Shown here: one piece after another, positions 1 through 7,503 of the stretch
Numbering within the stretch: the first letter of the stretch is position 1
Layout: every line of letters begins with the position of its first letter
DNA from: JAICWP01 sp035252015
Lineage (GTDB): Bacteria > Acidobacteriota > Terriglobia > Terriglobales > Acidobacteriaceae
NCBI GenBank assembly: GCA_035252015.1
Contig: DATFDP010000120.1
Location: 1 to 64,000, forward strand
Direction of reading: 5' to 3'
DNA: 64,000 nucleotides
Made by a program: the position numbers and the translations under genes
Notes under the pieces: model-generated
The model's input: only the letters and a program-made list of their open reading frames with translations
What the model was told of the DNA's origin: nothing
Database searches by the model: none

Positions 1-121
1 CGCTATAGCGGCGGAATCCCCCGGTGCTGCGGCCGGGTTGAGGCAACAGCTTGCGACGTTCGTAAAAGCGAATGGCGTCGACCGTCAGCGATGTGCGCTC
101 AGCAACTTCTCCGATCTGCAT
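1..121 (-). CDS. MerR-family transcriptional regulator, N-terminal fragment cut by window edge
   Basis: Only the first 40 codons are in the window. They start at the ATG at 121, with GGGGAGGAA (129-136) as ribosome binding site. The translation opens MQIGEVAERTSLTVDAIRFY and goes on with ERRKLLP and GGFRRY, the winged helix-turn-helix of the MerR family. The VDAIRFYERRKLLP stretch is typical of the heavy-metal-responsive branch. The effector-binding C-terminus, with any metal-binding Cys, lies outside, so the metal cannot be named. The upstream operator closely resembles the ZntR site known from Enterobacteria, and it lies in this gene's own promoter, so autoregulation is likely. Family: firm; effector: unknown. 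Confidence 0.88.
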   Translation of the reverse strand, partial: MQIGEVAERTSLTVDAIRFYERRKLLPQPGRSTGGFRRYS

Positions 122-159
122 GGATCATTCCTCCCCCTGGGGTGTTCGTCCGATTAAAA

Positions 160-191
160 ATCTTACACTCTGGAGTGCGCTCCAGAGTCAA
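160..191 (-). promoter_or_regulatory. MerR-type promoter with dyad in an over-long spacer
   Basis: Reading the minus strand, -35 TTGACT (191-186) and -10 TAAGAT (165-160) are separated by 20 bp. The perfect dyad ACTCTGGAG-N4-CTCCAGAGT (167-188) fills the spacer. A 19-20 bp spacer with a centred dyad is the MerR-family arrangement in which the regulator untwists DNA. The sequence closely resembles the E. coli zntA operator as I recall it. It drives the regulator gene that starts at 121. Confidence 0.8.
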
Positions 192-286
192 GCGGGAGGG
201 GTTTCCCCTGACATGCAAGTAGGCTCGCCTCTCCCGTGATGGCAGAGGAATTGGTCGCGTTCGTCCCGCAAGACCAACAACCATTC

Positions 287-1411
287 TTAAACAGGTAAAG
301 AATCCTGTTGCCATACGGGCGTAGTGGGCCCGACGTCCGAAGTAAGATCGAGCACCAGTTTCTCCAGAACCAGGCGCTTGCCAGCAGGATTGGAGCGCAG
401 CGCCAGGTCGGAGCGCGCCACCAGGCGGATGGCGCGCGTCAGGTCGCGCTTTGATTTATAGCGGCGGGCCTGCTTGATGATGTCCTCGGCGGCGAATGGA
501 GGCACGCGGAAACCTTGCCACAGCGCCGCCCAGAGCATGCGCGTATCGCGTACATTGCGCTCCAAGATAACCAGCATCTGGCGAAAAGTTTTGGAGAGCA
601 TGTAAAGGTGACCGATGGCGGCCTCCTCGCCTTCGCCGGTGGAGAGAATGGCATCCAGCACTTGTAGGGCGCGCACCCGGTCTTTGGCGGAGATGGCGTC
701 GGTCAGTTCGTAAAGCGACCGCTGCTTGGCGGCCAGCACCATGGTTTCCACGTCGCCTAGCGTGATACGCTTTTTCTCGCCCACGTAAAGCAGCAGCTTC
801 TCCAGTTCGCCGGCGATCATCATCATGTCGCCGCCCAGCGCGTCCACCATCTCGCGGGCGGCGTCAGCATCAATGTTTGCTTCCTGTTGCGCGGCTTGCT
901 CGCTCAACCATCGCACGGCATCATTTTCTTCCACCCGCGCCAGCTCCACGATTCCGCAGTATTCACCCAAAGTGTCGCGGATTCTCTCGTATCGTTCCTT
1001 GTCGGTCAGGTCCATGCGGCGAACATCGGCGGGGATGCTGATGTGGTCGGCCACGAAGACCAGGAGCGCGTCGGGATTGGGATTTTTAACGTAGAGTTCG
1101 ATAGCCTCAAATTCAGCCTCGTGCGAGCCGCGCCCGTAAAGATTCTTCACCCCGCGAATGAAGAAGACCTGGAAGGGAGCCATGAGTGAAGGAGTGCGGG
1201 CGCGATCGAGGATTTCGCCCAGCGCGGTTTCCCCCAGGTCGAATTCGTAAAGAGCGAAGTCGCGCAGATCGGCGGGCACCAACGCCTGCAGGATGGCCTC
1301 GCGGCAGCGCCGGCGGAAAAATGTTTCATCGCCCACAAAGACGTAGGCCGGACGCAACTTGCGGCTGTTGACTTCGGCGACAAAACGCTCGGTAGGCGCG
1401 AAGGCGCGCAT
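287..1411 (-). CDS. holA: DNA polymerase III subunit delta
   Basis: The 374 aa product resembles HolA, the clamp-loader delta subunit that opens the beta sliding clamp during replication. The N-terminal region has RPAYVFVGDETFFRRRC, the loop typical of delta (a P-loop-like position without Walker residues). The middle carries the NAIPxDxR-like region and the C-terminal half has the helical collar (GGDMMMIAGELEKLLLY, YELTDAISAKDR). Length is slightly above the usual 330-350 aa. It is the last gene of a five-gene overlapping operon. Its ATG shares one base with the lptE stop (TGATG), and lptE-holA adjacency is a known conserved pairing in Gram-negatives, which supports both calls. Confidence 0.9.
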   Translation of the reverse strand: MRAFAPTERFVAEVNSRKLRPAYVFVGDETFFRRRCREAILQALVPADLRDFALYEFDLGETALGEILDRARTPSLMAPFQVFFIRGVKNLYGRGSHEAEFEAIELYVKNPNPDALLVFVADHISIPADVRRMDLTDKERYERIRDTLGEYCGIVELARVEENDAVRWLSEQAAQQEANIDADAAREMVDALGGDMMMIAGELEKLLLYVGEKKRITLGDVETMVLAAKQRSLYELTDAISAKDRVRALQVLDAILSTGEGEEAAIGHLYMLSKTFRQMLVILERNVRDTRMLWAALWQGFRVPPFAAEDIIKQARRYKSKRDLTRAIRLVARSDLALRSNPAGKRLVLEKLVLDLTSDVGPTTPVWQQDSLPV

Positions 1412-1935
1412 CAGTAGGTCTCCAGAACGTCGCTCACCAGGGCTCGGGCAAAGTCGCGCGACAGCCGCTGCAGGGCGGGTGATTCTTCCTGGAAAAAAGT
1501 GGAGAGCGAGCTGCTCTCCTGGTATTGCTCGCGGAACAGGTAATTGGGATTGTCGTAGAGCACCTTGCCGTTTTTGTCAGTGAGAGTAACTTTAAGCCCA
1601 ACCTGCACCTGAACCGTGGCCACCCGGTTGGTGCGCGTATCAAAGGTAAGAGGAAACACGAAAACATACTGCACGGCGCCGCGCAGAGTGGCGTCGGCGG
1701 AGTGATCATCGCGGCTGGTAACGAGGTAACGAGTGCGGGTAGTAAATTCCCGGACCACTGCCGAGGTCAAGTCCTGCTCAATGTGATAGACCTGCGTGCC
1801 ATTGGCAAATGCAGGGATGGCGAGGGTGTGGAGGCTGGTAGGCAGCTTGTCGCCTTTGCCAGCGACGTGATAGCCGCAGCCTGCGAGCGCGAGAGAAAAA
1901 CATGCAGCCAGGACTGCCCCCAAGCTGGGCTTCAC
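1411..1935 (-). CDS. lptE: LPS-assembly lipoprotein LptE
   Basis: The 174 aa protein starts with a lipoprotein signal peptide ending in the lipobox LAGC (Cys20), directly followed by GYHV, the hallmark start of mature LptE. LptE plugs the LptD barrel in the outer membrane and helps deliver lipopolysaccharide to the surface. The rest (TLAIPAFANGT, YLVTSRDDHSADATLRG) fits the LptE fold. The start is a GTG whose GTGA overlaps the stop of the upstream Asd-like gene by 4 nt, so translation is probably coupled. LptD is not in the window. Confidence 0.88.
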   Translation of the reverse strand: MKPSLGAVLAACFSLALAGCGYHVAGKGDKLPTSLHTLAIPAFANGTQVYHIEQDLTSAVVREFTTRTRYLVTSRDDHSADATLRGAVQYVFVFPLTFDTRTNRVATVQVQVGLKVTLTDKNGKVLYDNPNYLFREQYQESSSLSTFFQEESPALQRLSRDFARALVSDVLETY

Positions 1936-3008
1936 TGGATTTTGCCTCGCGGGCGGGCGGTGGCCATTTCTTCCGCAATTTCCACGGCCGCGCTGGCGAC
2001 GATGCGCAGGTTATCGGCCGCGGCCCACACCCAAATGCCGTTCTTATGGCTGGCATCGTGGCGGCAGGTCAGCAAAATGTCGCCCTGACCGGCGGCGCTG
2101 ACCGTGCTGGGCGATTCCTCAGCCCCGCGGCTCACGAGCACGTGCTCGCCCGTCAGCGCCTGCGCCATGTCGCCTACTGAGATCATTTCTGCCATCTCAA
2201 AATAAATGGAAAAGGCGTGCCCGTGGAAGATGGGAGCCTGCACCAGCATCAAGGCCGGCAGCAGCGCTTGTCCCGCAGTCAGGCGCTGGTAATGGCTGAG
2301 CACTCTCTGCTCCGCGCTTTCCAGTGGCAAATGGGCTTTTTGGCCATAGCGCGACACCAGGTTGAAAGCCACCTGGGTGTCGAAAACCTGCCGCGGCAAC
2401 TCATGGAAGGAGAGCAGGTTGACGGTTTGCTCGTGCAGTTCGTCCATGCCACGCCGCCCCTGCTCGGAAGCCGGCTCATAGAGGGTGACAGTCGCCGAAT
2501 TCAAACGACCAGCCTTCTGGGCGCGCAGCAGAAGCAGGGCCAGCACCACGCTAGCGGGATGCGCCACCACCACCGGGGCAGGTTCCAGGTCAGGGGAAAG
2601 AGGACGTCCAAGTTGCCGTTCCACCCAGGGTGAGCGCAGCACTGCACCGGGGACGTTTTCCAGGCCGAAGGAGAGGTCTACGATGGCGCTGCCCGCCTGC
2701 CGCGCCATTTCCCAATGCCGGCGGGTAAAGCTTTCCTCGGAGGCGAAAAAGGCGAAGTCCACGTTCTCGAAGTGCTCGGGACGAATCGCCTGCACGAAGC
2801 TCATTTCATCGCCCACGGCTTCCAGTTGGCCCAGGGATTCGTCGTCGTCGAGCAACTTGACGTCGCGGCGGGGAAAATTGCGGTCACTCAGCACCTCGGC
2901 CAGTTCCTTGCCCTTCAGCGTGGCCGCTCCGACGATGGCCACGCGAAAGCTGCCCACGGCATGCGACGACGGGCGCGAGGGAGAAGCGGGCCTGGAATCC
3001 TGCGTCAT
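1932..3008 (-). CDS. Aspartate-semialdehyde-dehydrogenase-like protein lacking the catalytic Cys (USG-1 type)
   Basis: The 358 aa protein has the N-terminal Rossmann motif VAIVGAATLKGKEL and the general layout of the Asd/USG-1 family. Where Asd carries its acyl-forming Cys, the sequence reads VVVAHPASVVLALLL (about residues 146-160), with no Cys. Aspartate-semialdehyde dehydrogenase activity is therefore unlikely. USG-1-type homologues of unknown function also diverge here. It overlaps pssA and lptE by 4 nt on each side (ATGA and GTGA), so it is embedded in an envelope-biogenesis operon rather than an amino-acid operon. Its role is unknown; NAD(P) binding is plausible from the glycine motif. 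Confidence 0.75.
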   Translation of the reverse strand: MTQDSRPASPSRPSSHAVGSFRVAIVGAATLKGKELAEVLSDRNFPRRDVKLLDDDESLGQLEAVGDEMSFVQAIRPEHFENVDFAFFASEESFTRRHWEMARQAGSAIVDLSFGLENVPGAVLRSPWVERQLGRPLSPDLEPAPVVVAHPASVVLALLLLRAQKAGRLNSATVTLYEPASEQGRRGMDELHEQTVNLLSFHELPRQVFDTQVAFNLVSRYGQKAHLPLESAEQRVLSHYQRLTAGQALLPALMLVQAPIFHGHAFSIYFEMAEMISVGDMAQALTGEHVLVSRGAEESPSTVSAAGQGDILLTCRHDASHKNGIWVWAAADNLRIVASAAVEIAEEMATARPRGKIQ

Positions 3009-3889
3009 CGCAACTCCGTGGCTTCCTGGTAGGGCGGGGATGGCGGATTACCGCCGCGGCGGTGGAGCACGTACATCAGGCGCCAGAACACGCCGGAGAG
3101 CATGTAAGTCATGGCAATAAGAAAGAGAACCGGCCGGGAGAAGAACCAGATGGCGGCAAAGAGCAGGCCGAAGACCACGATGAGGCGGAAGGGATGGCGG
3201 CGCCGCCAGTCAATGTCCTTGAAGCTGTAAAAGCGCCAGGTACTCACCATGAGGAAGGCGGCGGCCAGCATCAGCGCCAGCCAGATAATAGCTACCCACC
3301 ACAGTGCGAGGGGATCGCCGCCGGCAAAATGAACCACCGCCGCCACCACTCCCGCACCTGCGGGAATGGGCATGCCGACAAAATATTTCTTCCCTGGGCG
3401 GCCTGGATTGGACGGCTGAGGGTTCACCTGGATGTTGAAGCGCGCCAGGCGGCTGGCTCCCGCCATAAGGAATACAAAGCTGCCGATGATGCCCGCCTGC
3501 AGCAGCTTGCTGTGCAGTTCGGCATGAGCCATGGGGGGCAACAAGTGAAACCCCCACATCCAGGCCAGCAAGGCGGGGGCCACGCCAAAGGTGATCACGT
3601 CCGCTAGGGAATCCAGCTCGCGACCGAAATCGCTGCTGGTGCGGGTCATGCGGGCAAAAAAACCGTCCAGGGCGTCGAAAATGATGGCCACGCCAATGGC
3701 CTTGGCGGCATTGTCGAAATGCCAGGGGTCCATCACGCTGGCCTGGATCACCTGGGAGATAGCGTAATAGCCGGCCGCAATGTTGGCGGTGGTGAACAGG
3801 GAAGGAATCAGGTACGCGCCCTTGCGCTGGCGTTTTTCACGGAAGGGGGCGTCCTCTCTGCGGCGCATGGGAAAAGGGGGTTCGTTCAT
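3005..3889 (-). CDS. pssA: CDP-diacylglycerol--serine O-phosphatidyltransferase
   Basis: The 294 aa membrane protein makes phosphatidylserine from CDP-diacylglycerol and serine. The CDP-alcohol phosphatidyltransferase signature D-G-x2-A-R-x8-G-x3-D-x3-D is complete (D75, G76, A79, R80, G89, D93, D97), within DALDGFFARMTRTSSDFGRE. Several hydrophobic segments follow, as expected of the integral-membrane PssA of Bacillus/alpha-proteobacterial type. Its start overlaps the stop of psd by 4 nt. Psd decarboxylates the product to phosphatidylethanolamine, so the two genes form a complete PE branch. Confidence 0.93.
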   Translation of the reverse strand: MNEPPFPMRRREDAPFREKRQRKGAYLIPSLFTTANIAAGYYAISQVIQASVMDPWHFDNAAKAIGVAIIFDALDGFFARMTRTSSDFGRELDSLADVITFGVAPALLAWMWGFHLLPPMAHAELHSKLLQAGIIGSFVFLMAGASRLARFNIQVNPQPSNPGRPGKKYFVGMPIPAGAGVVAAVVHFAGGDPLALWWVAIIWLALMLAAAFLMVSTWRFYSFKDIDWRRRHPFRLIVVFGLLFAAIWFFSRPVLFLIAMTYMLSGVFWRLMYVLHRRGGNPPSPPYQEATELR

Positions 3890-4557
3890 GTTTGACCTCG
3901 GCGTTGCCCCTGGGAGGCAGGAACAGAATGCAACTCGGCGTGCTCTTTGCCCACGTAGGCCAGCACGCTGGAGCCGCCTTTGACGCGATCTCCCACCTTC
4001 ACCCGCACGTCAGCTCCGGCGTCGAGAAGGATATCGGTGCGGGAGCCGAACTTAATCATGCCTACGCGTTCGCCGCGTTCCACCCGGTCGCCAATTTTTT
4101 TCGTGAACACAATGCGGCGCGCCAGAACTCCGGCGATCTGCTTGAAAAGCAGCTTCTGGCCTTCGCCTTCCACGGTGACGATGTTCTGCTCGTTGTGCTG
4201 CGCGCTGGCTGCCCCCATGGCGTTGCGGAATTGGCCGCGCTGGTAGCGCACCTCGCGAATAACGCCGGCGATGGGCGAACGGTTCACGTGCACGTCAAAC
4301 ACGCTGAGAAAAATGCTGATGCGGCGTCGCGGACCGTCTTCCAGTTGCACCACCGAAACGTCGGTCACTTTGCCGTCGGCGGGTGAAACTACCGCGCCGG
4401 CGGTGGCCGGGATCAAGCGTTGCGGATCGCGGAAAAACCACAGAAAAAACGCAGCCAGGACCAGCGCAGGGATGCTCCAGGCAGGGCTGGTGAGCCATGC
4501 CACCAGCACCGCTACCCCGAACAGAGCAAGCCCGTAGTAGTACCCGTCCCGCACCAT
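3886..4557 (-). CDS. psd: Phosphatidylserine decarboxylase proenzyme (short type)
   Basis: The 223 aa protein has an N-terminal membrane hairpin, then FFRDP (41-45), SPADGKV with D61, and VFDVHVNRSP with H90. The self-cleavage site GS (171-172, in MIKFGSR) is where the Ser becomes the pyruvoyl cofactor. It decarboxylates phosphatidylserine to phosphatidylethanolamine in the inner membrane. Length and the FGSR site match the short, PSD-related family rather than the ~320 aa LGST-type enzyme. It is the first gene of the operon psd-pssA-Asd-like-lptE-holA. No Shine-Dalgarno sequence is seen, and a TATAAT box lies only 11 nt before the ATG. Confidence 0.92.
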   Translation of the reverse strand: MVRDGYYYGLALFGVAVLVAWLTSPAWSIPALVLAAFFLWFFRDPQRLIPATAGAVVSPADGKVTDVSVVQLEDGPRRRISIFLSVFDVHVNRSPIAGVIREVRYQRGQFRNAMGAASAQHNEQNIVTVEGEGQKLLFKQIAGVLARRIVFTKKIGDRVERGERVGMIKFGSRTDILLDAGADVRVKVGDRVKGGSSVLAYVGKEHAELHSVPASQGQRRGQT

Positions 4558-4568
4558 GAGATATCAAG

Positions 4569-4574
4569 ATTATA
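4569..4574 (-). promoter_or_regulatory. Candidate -10 box of the psd operon
   Basis: TATAAT on the minus strand ends 11 nt before the psd ATG, which would put transcription start 3-5 nt before the start codon (a leaderless or near-leaderless mRNA). No good -35 is seen at 16-18 bp (GGCACA). Confidence 0.45.
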
Positions 4575-4663
4575 TGGGCATTGACACGGGTTGTGCCTGC
4601 ATTCTAGCCGAAATGAGTTAGGCGGGAAGGTTCGCGCGCGTACACCAACACACTCGCGCTTTC

Positions 4664-4681
4664 TGCCTCTGGCCAGAGGCA
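4664..4681. other. Palindromic hairpin downstream of the DUF465 gene
   Basis: TGCCTCT-GGCC-AGAGGCA forms a 7-bp stem with a 4-nt loop, 10 nt past the stop of the DUF465 gene (minus strand). No T-run follows, so it may stabilise the 3' end rather than terminate. Confidence 0.4.
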
Positions 4682-4690
4682 AAGCGGCGA

Positions 4691-4891
4691 TTAAGCGACC
4701 TGGTTTGCAGTTCTATACTGCCGCTCAATCAATTCCATCTGGTCCTTGAGCCGCAGTTTCAGTTTTTTGAGCCGGACTTCCTCCAGCTTTTCATCTTCAC
4801 TTAGATATCTTTTTTGGGTGAGTGTGTCGAGGCGTTGCGCGTACTGAAGGTGTTCCTGGGCCAACCGGCGGAATTCGTCATGGTTGGCCAT
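4691..4891 (-). CDS. DUF465 (YdcH-like) small coiled-coil protein
   Basis: The 66 aa product starts MANHDEFRRLAQEHLQYAQR and is almost entirely charged helix (LTQKRYLSEDEKLEEVRLKK), ending near KDQMELIERQYR. This is the YdcH/DUF465 pattern, a family of 60-80 aa coiled-coil proteins of unknown function. The frame stays open upstream to 5272, but that part has no protein-like character and overlaps rimI. The ATG at 4891 fits the family length. It has its own position between two operons, with 190 bp to rimI. No biochemical role is claimed. Confidence 0.8.
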   Translation of the reverse strand: MANHDEFRRLAQEHLQYAQRLDTLTQKRYLSEDEKLEEVRLKKLKLRLKDQMELIERQYRTANQVA

Positions 4892-5081
4892 AAGCAAGTC
4901 TCTTGGAGAGAGCATCCTGCCAGGCCTCCTATCTACATCTACGCTCACGCTAGCACACTGGCTGTGCCGCTTCAACCGATTTTCCAGCTCGGTATGGACT
5001 TGAGTGCAGGTGCAGGCCGAGTTCCTATATGGGCCAAAGAACTCTGCGGTCGGAATCTCTAAGTTGTTGTCTGCCTGATGC

Positions 5082-5552
5082 TTAGATGTCGTATTGCAGG
5101 TTATACCTGCAGGTGATGGCGTCTTCCTGGAAATTCTGGTAGTAGCGAGGGCGGAGGCCGGCCTCGACAAATCCACAGGCCTGGTAGAGGGCACGGGCAG
5201 CGGCATTGGAGGCGCGCACCTCCAGCAAAATGGCCAGCGCCTGCCGCTGACGGGCTTGCTCCAGAAGGGCACGCAGAAGCTGCGTTCCCAGTCGCTGGCG
5301 GCGGGCAGCAGGCTCTACCACGATGTTTTCCAACTCCCACTCCGGGCTGGCGGTCTGGGCGACCAGAAAAGCCTGCAGGGGACCATTTTCAGCGACCAGG
5401 CAGAGCCGCGACGGTGCATTCGGCTGGAAGATGGCTTCATATTGTGCGCGCGACCAGTGGGCGGCGGTGGGCGCATTTCGCTCGAGATCCATGATGGCGG
5501 TAATGTCCCCTGATGTGGCCACACGAATGCTACTTTCAGTCACGCGTGCCAT
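5082..5552 (-). CDS. rimI: GNAT acetyltransferase, RimI-like
   Basis: The 156 aa protein has the GNAT acetyl-CoA-binding motif RRQRLGTQLLRALL and the downstream VRASNAAARALYQACGF, typical of RimI and related alanine N-acetyltransferases. The end YYQNFQEDAITCRYNL also resembles RimI (YY.N..EDA). RimI acetylates the N-terminus of ribosomal protein S18; close paralogues have other targets, so the substrate is inferred. The start is uncertain: ATG at 5552 (MARVTESSIRVATSGD) gives the usual length, and an ATG at 5591 is also in frame. Neither has a clear ribosome binding site. Confidence 0.82.
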   Translation of the reverse strand: MARVTESSIRVATSGDITAIMDLERNAPTAAHWSRAQYEAIFQPNAPSRLCLVAENGPLQAFLVAQTASPEWELENIVVEPAARRQRLGTQLLRALLEQARQRQALAILLEVRASNAAARALYQACGFVEAGLRPRYYQNFQEDAITCRYNLQYDI

Positions 5553-5731
5553 TGTAGAGGGATAAGCTCGTGGCTCTTGTCGGTCAGCCATCAGTTGCCA
5601 GTTTTCAGCCGGTAATGGGTGCGAGTATAGGGAAACACTTTCGCGCGCGCCCTCCGTGCACTTGACCAAGACAGTGGCGACTTAGCATCGAGTCACGCCA
5701 ATGAATCTGCGCACCGGGAGACGCCGCCCCG

Positions 5732-6568
5732 TTAGCTGAATGCCGCGACGATCGCCCTGACCAGGCCGGGAACGGTATATTCGCGGGCCTCGATATCCAC
5801 CGGCAGGCCTAGGTGGCGCAAAGTCGCCGACGTAACCGGGCCAATGGAGGCCAGCTTTACGCCTTCCAGAAGGGGCGCGGCGGCGGACTCGCCATCCGCT
5901 TTCAGATCAAGCAGAAGAGACACAAAATTGCGGACAGTAGACGAACTGGTGAAGGTGATGACGTCAGGTTTCTTGCCGCTGTCCCGCAGGGCGGCCTGCA
6001 GGCGGCCTCGCGAGACCTCGGGCGGCACTGTCTCATAGGCTTCGACCACCGTCACCACGGCGCCGGCGCGGCGCAACTCTTCCGGGATCACATCGCGGGC
6101 GATCTTGGCGCGGACCAGCAGAATGCGCTGGCCTTTCACCTGCCCGCGCAGGCTGCTCACCACCGCTTCCGCCACATATTTGTCGGGCACTACGTCCACC
6201 TGGAACTGCTCTGCTTCCAGGGCCTGCTCGGTGGCGGGGCCGATGGCGGCCACTTTGAGATGGACAAAATTCAGTGCATCGAGCCCGAGATGCTGGATGC
6301 GCCCGGCCAGAGCCTTGACCCCGTTGACGCTGGTCAGAATGAGCCAGTCGTAGTCGTGGATCTGGAGCAGCGCGTCGTCGAGAGCCTGGAAAGAAGCCGG
6401 GGGACGGATTTCTATCAATGGAATCTCCAGCACTTCCGCCCCCAGCTCGCGCAGGGGAAAGGAAAGAGCTTCCGCCTGGTCGCGGGCGCGGCTCACAACG
6501 ATGCGCTTGCCCGCGAGCGGGCCGGATGGCGCCGCGGAGGAGACAGTGTGTGTTTCCTTTTTCTTCAT
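5732..6568 (-). CDS. hemD: Uroporphyrinogen-III synthase
   Basis: The 278 aa protein resembles HemD, which cyclises and inverts ring D of hydroxymethylbilane to give uroporphyrinogen III. Visible signs are the start LAGKRIVVSRARDQAEAL, the LILTSVNGVKAL stretch in the first domain, and DVITFTSSSTVRNFV and ASIGPVTSATLRHLGL in the second, which are the usual HemD landmarks. The ATG at 6568 overlaps the hemC stop by 4 nt (ATGA). The open frame upstream to 6790 lies inside hemC and is not used. It is the last of the block hemX-hemA-hemC-hemD. Confidence 0.9.
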   Translation of the reverse strand: MKKKETHTVSSAAPSGPLAGKRIVVSRARDQAEALSFPLRELGAEVLEIPLIEIRPPASFQALDDALLQIHDYDWLILTSVNGVKALAGRIQHLGLDALNFVHLKVAAIGPATEQALEAEQFQVDVVPDKYVAEAVVSSLRGQVKGQRILLVRAKIARDVIPEELRRAGAVVTVVEAYETVPPEVSRGRLQAALRDSGKKPDVITFTSSSTVRNFVSLLLDLKADGESAAAPLLEGVKLASIGPVTSATLRHLGLPVDIEAREYTVPGLVRAIVAAFS

Positions 6569-7503
6569 GGCTGCTGAGGGGCTACGACCGCGTTGCCATA
6601 GACTTCCTGCAGGATGGCCTCGGCGCCGCGGGCGAGCAGGGCGGCGGCCACCGACGCGGCCAACTTTTGCGGGCTGGTATCGCTTTGGGTTTCGCGCAGC
6701 ACTCGGGAGCCATCGGGGTGAGCCACCACGGCGGTGAGGTGCAGGTACTCGCCGCGCATGTCGGCAAAGGCGCCGATGGGCACCTGGCATCCGCCTCCCA
6801 GCTGGCGCAGCAGCGCGCGCTCGCAGCTGGTGGCAGTGCGGGCAGCGGCATCGTCGAGAAAAAGCAGGTGCTGACGGGTAGAAGCATCGCCTTCGCGGAT
6901 TTCAATGGCCAGCGCTCCCTGGCCGGCCGCGGGGCACATGGTTTCGGCGGGAATGACTTCGCGCACCAACTCGGTGCGGCCCAGGCGGCGGAGGCCGGCG
7001 GCGGCCAGGATGATGGCGTCGTACTCGCCCGACTCCAGCTTGCGCAGGCGCGTGTCCACGTTGCCGCGCAGGGGATGGACCTCGAGATCAGGACGCAGGG
7101 CGCGGAGCTGGGCCTGGCGGCGCAGGCTGCTGGTGCCCACGCGCGCTCCCTGGGGTAAATGCGACACGCCGTCGTAGCTGCGCGAGAGCAGCACGTCGCG
7201 TGGGTCCTCGCGGCGGGTGATGGCGGCGAGTTCAAAGCCAGGCGGCACTTCGGTAGGAAGATCTTTCAGACTGTGCACGGCGAGATCTACGCGGCCATCG
7301 GCCAGCGCTTCCTCAATTTCCTTGGTAAACATGCCTTTGGTGCCGACCTTGGCCAGGGCCACATCGATGATCTTGTCGCCGGTGGTGCGTATGATTTCCA
7401 GCTCCACGTGGTGACCGTTTGCGCGCAACAGAGCCGCGACATGGTTGGCCTGCCAGAGGGCCAGCTGGGAGCCCCGCGAGCCGATACGCAGCGTCGCCGC
7501 CAT
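6565..7503 (-). CDS. hemC: Hydroxymethylbilane synthase (porphobilinogen deaminase)
   Basis: The 312 aa enzyme joins four porphobilinogen units into hydroxymethylbilane. The start LRIGSRGSQLALWQA, the catalytic Asp in VHSLKDLP (D81), the Arg-rich GTSSLRRQAQL and the cofactor Cys in LGGGCQVPIGA (C239), which holds the dipyrromethane primer, are all present. Its ATG follows the hemA TGA with no gap (TGAATG), so coupled translation is likely. Length is normal for the family. Confidence 0.96.
   Translation of the reverse strand: MAATLRIGSRGSQLALWQANHVAALLRANGHHVELEIIRTTGDKIIDVALAKVGTKGMFTKEIEEALADGRVDLAVHSLKDLPTEVPPGFELAAITRREDPRDVLLSRSYDGVSHLPQGARVGTSSLRRQAQLRALRPDLEVHPLRGNVDTRLRKLESGEYDAIILAAAGLRRLGRTELVREVIPAETMCPAAGQGALAIEIREGDASTRQHLLFLDDAAARTATSCERALLRQLGGGCQVPIGAFADMRGEYLHLTAVVAHPDGSRVLRETQSDTSPQKLAASVAAALLARGAEAILQEVYGNAVVAPQQP

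Noticed and set aside
1525..2088. Long opposite-strand frames (for example 1525-2088, 33349-34503, 44163-45182, 50881-52404)
   Set aside because: They mirror well-supported genes, lack family motifs and have the codon pattern of antisense GC-rich DNA.
4581..4586. TTGACA on the plus strand as a promoter
   Set aside because: No -10 at a suitable distance and no plus-strand gene downstream.
4892..5272. N-terminal extension of the DUF465 gene to 5272
   Set aside because: The added sequence is not protein-like, overlaps rimI, and the family length is 60-80 aa.
6569..6790. N-terminal extension of hemD
   Set aside because: It lies wholly inside hemC and is rich in Arg and Pro, as antisense- or shifted-frame GC-rich DNA usually is; the ATGA junction at 6565 is a better start.
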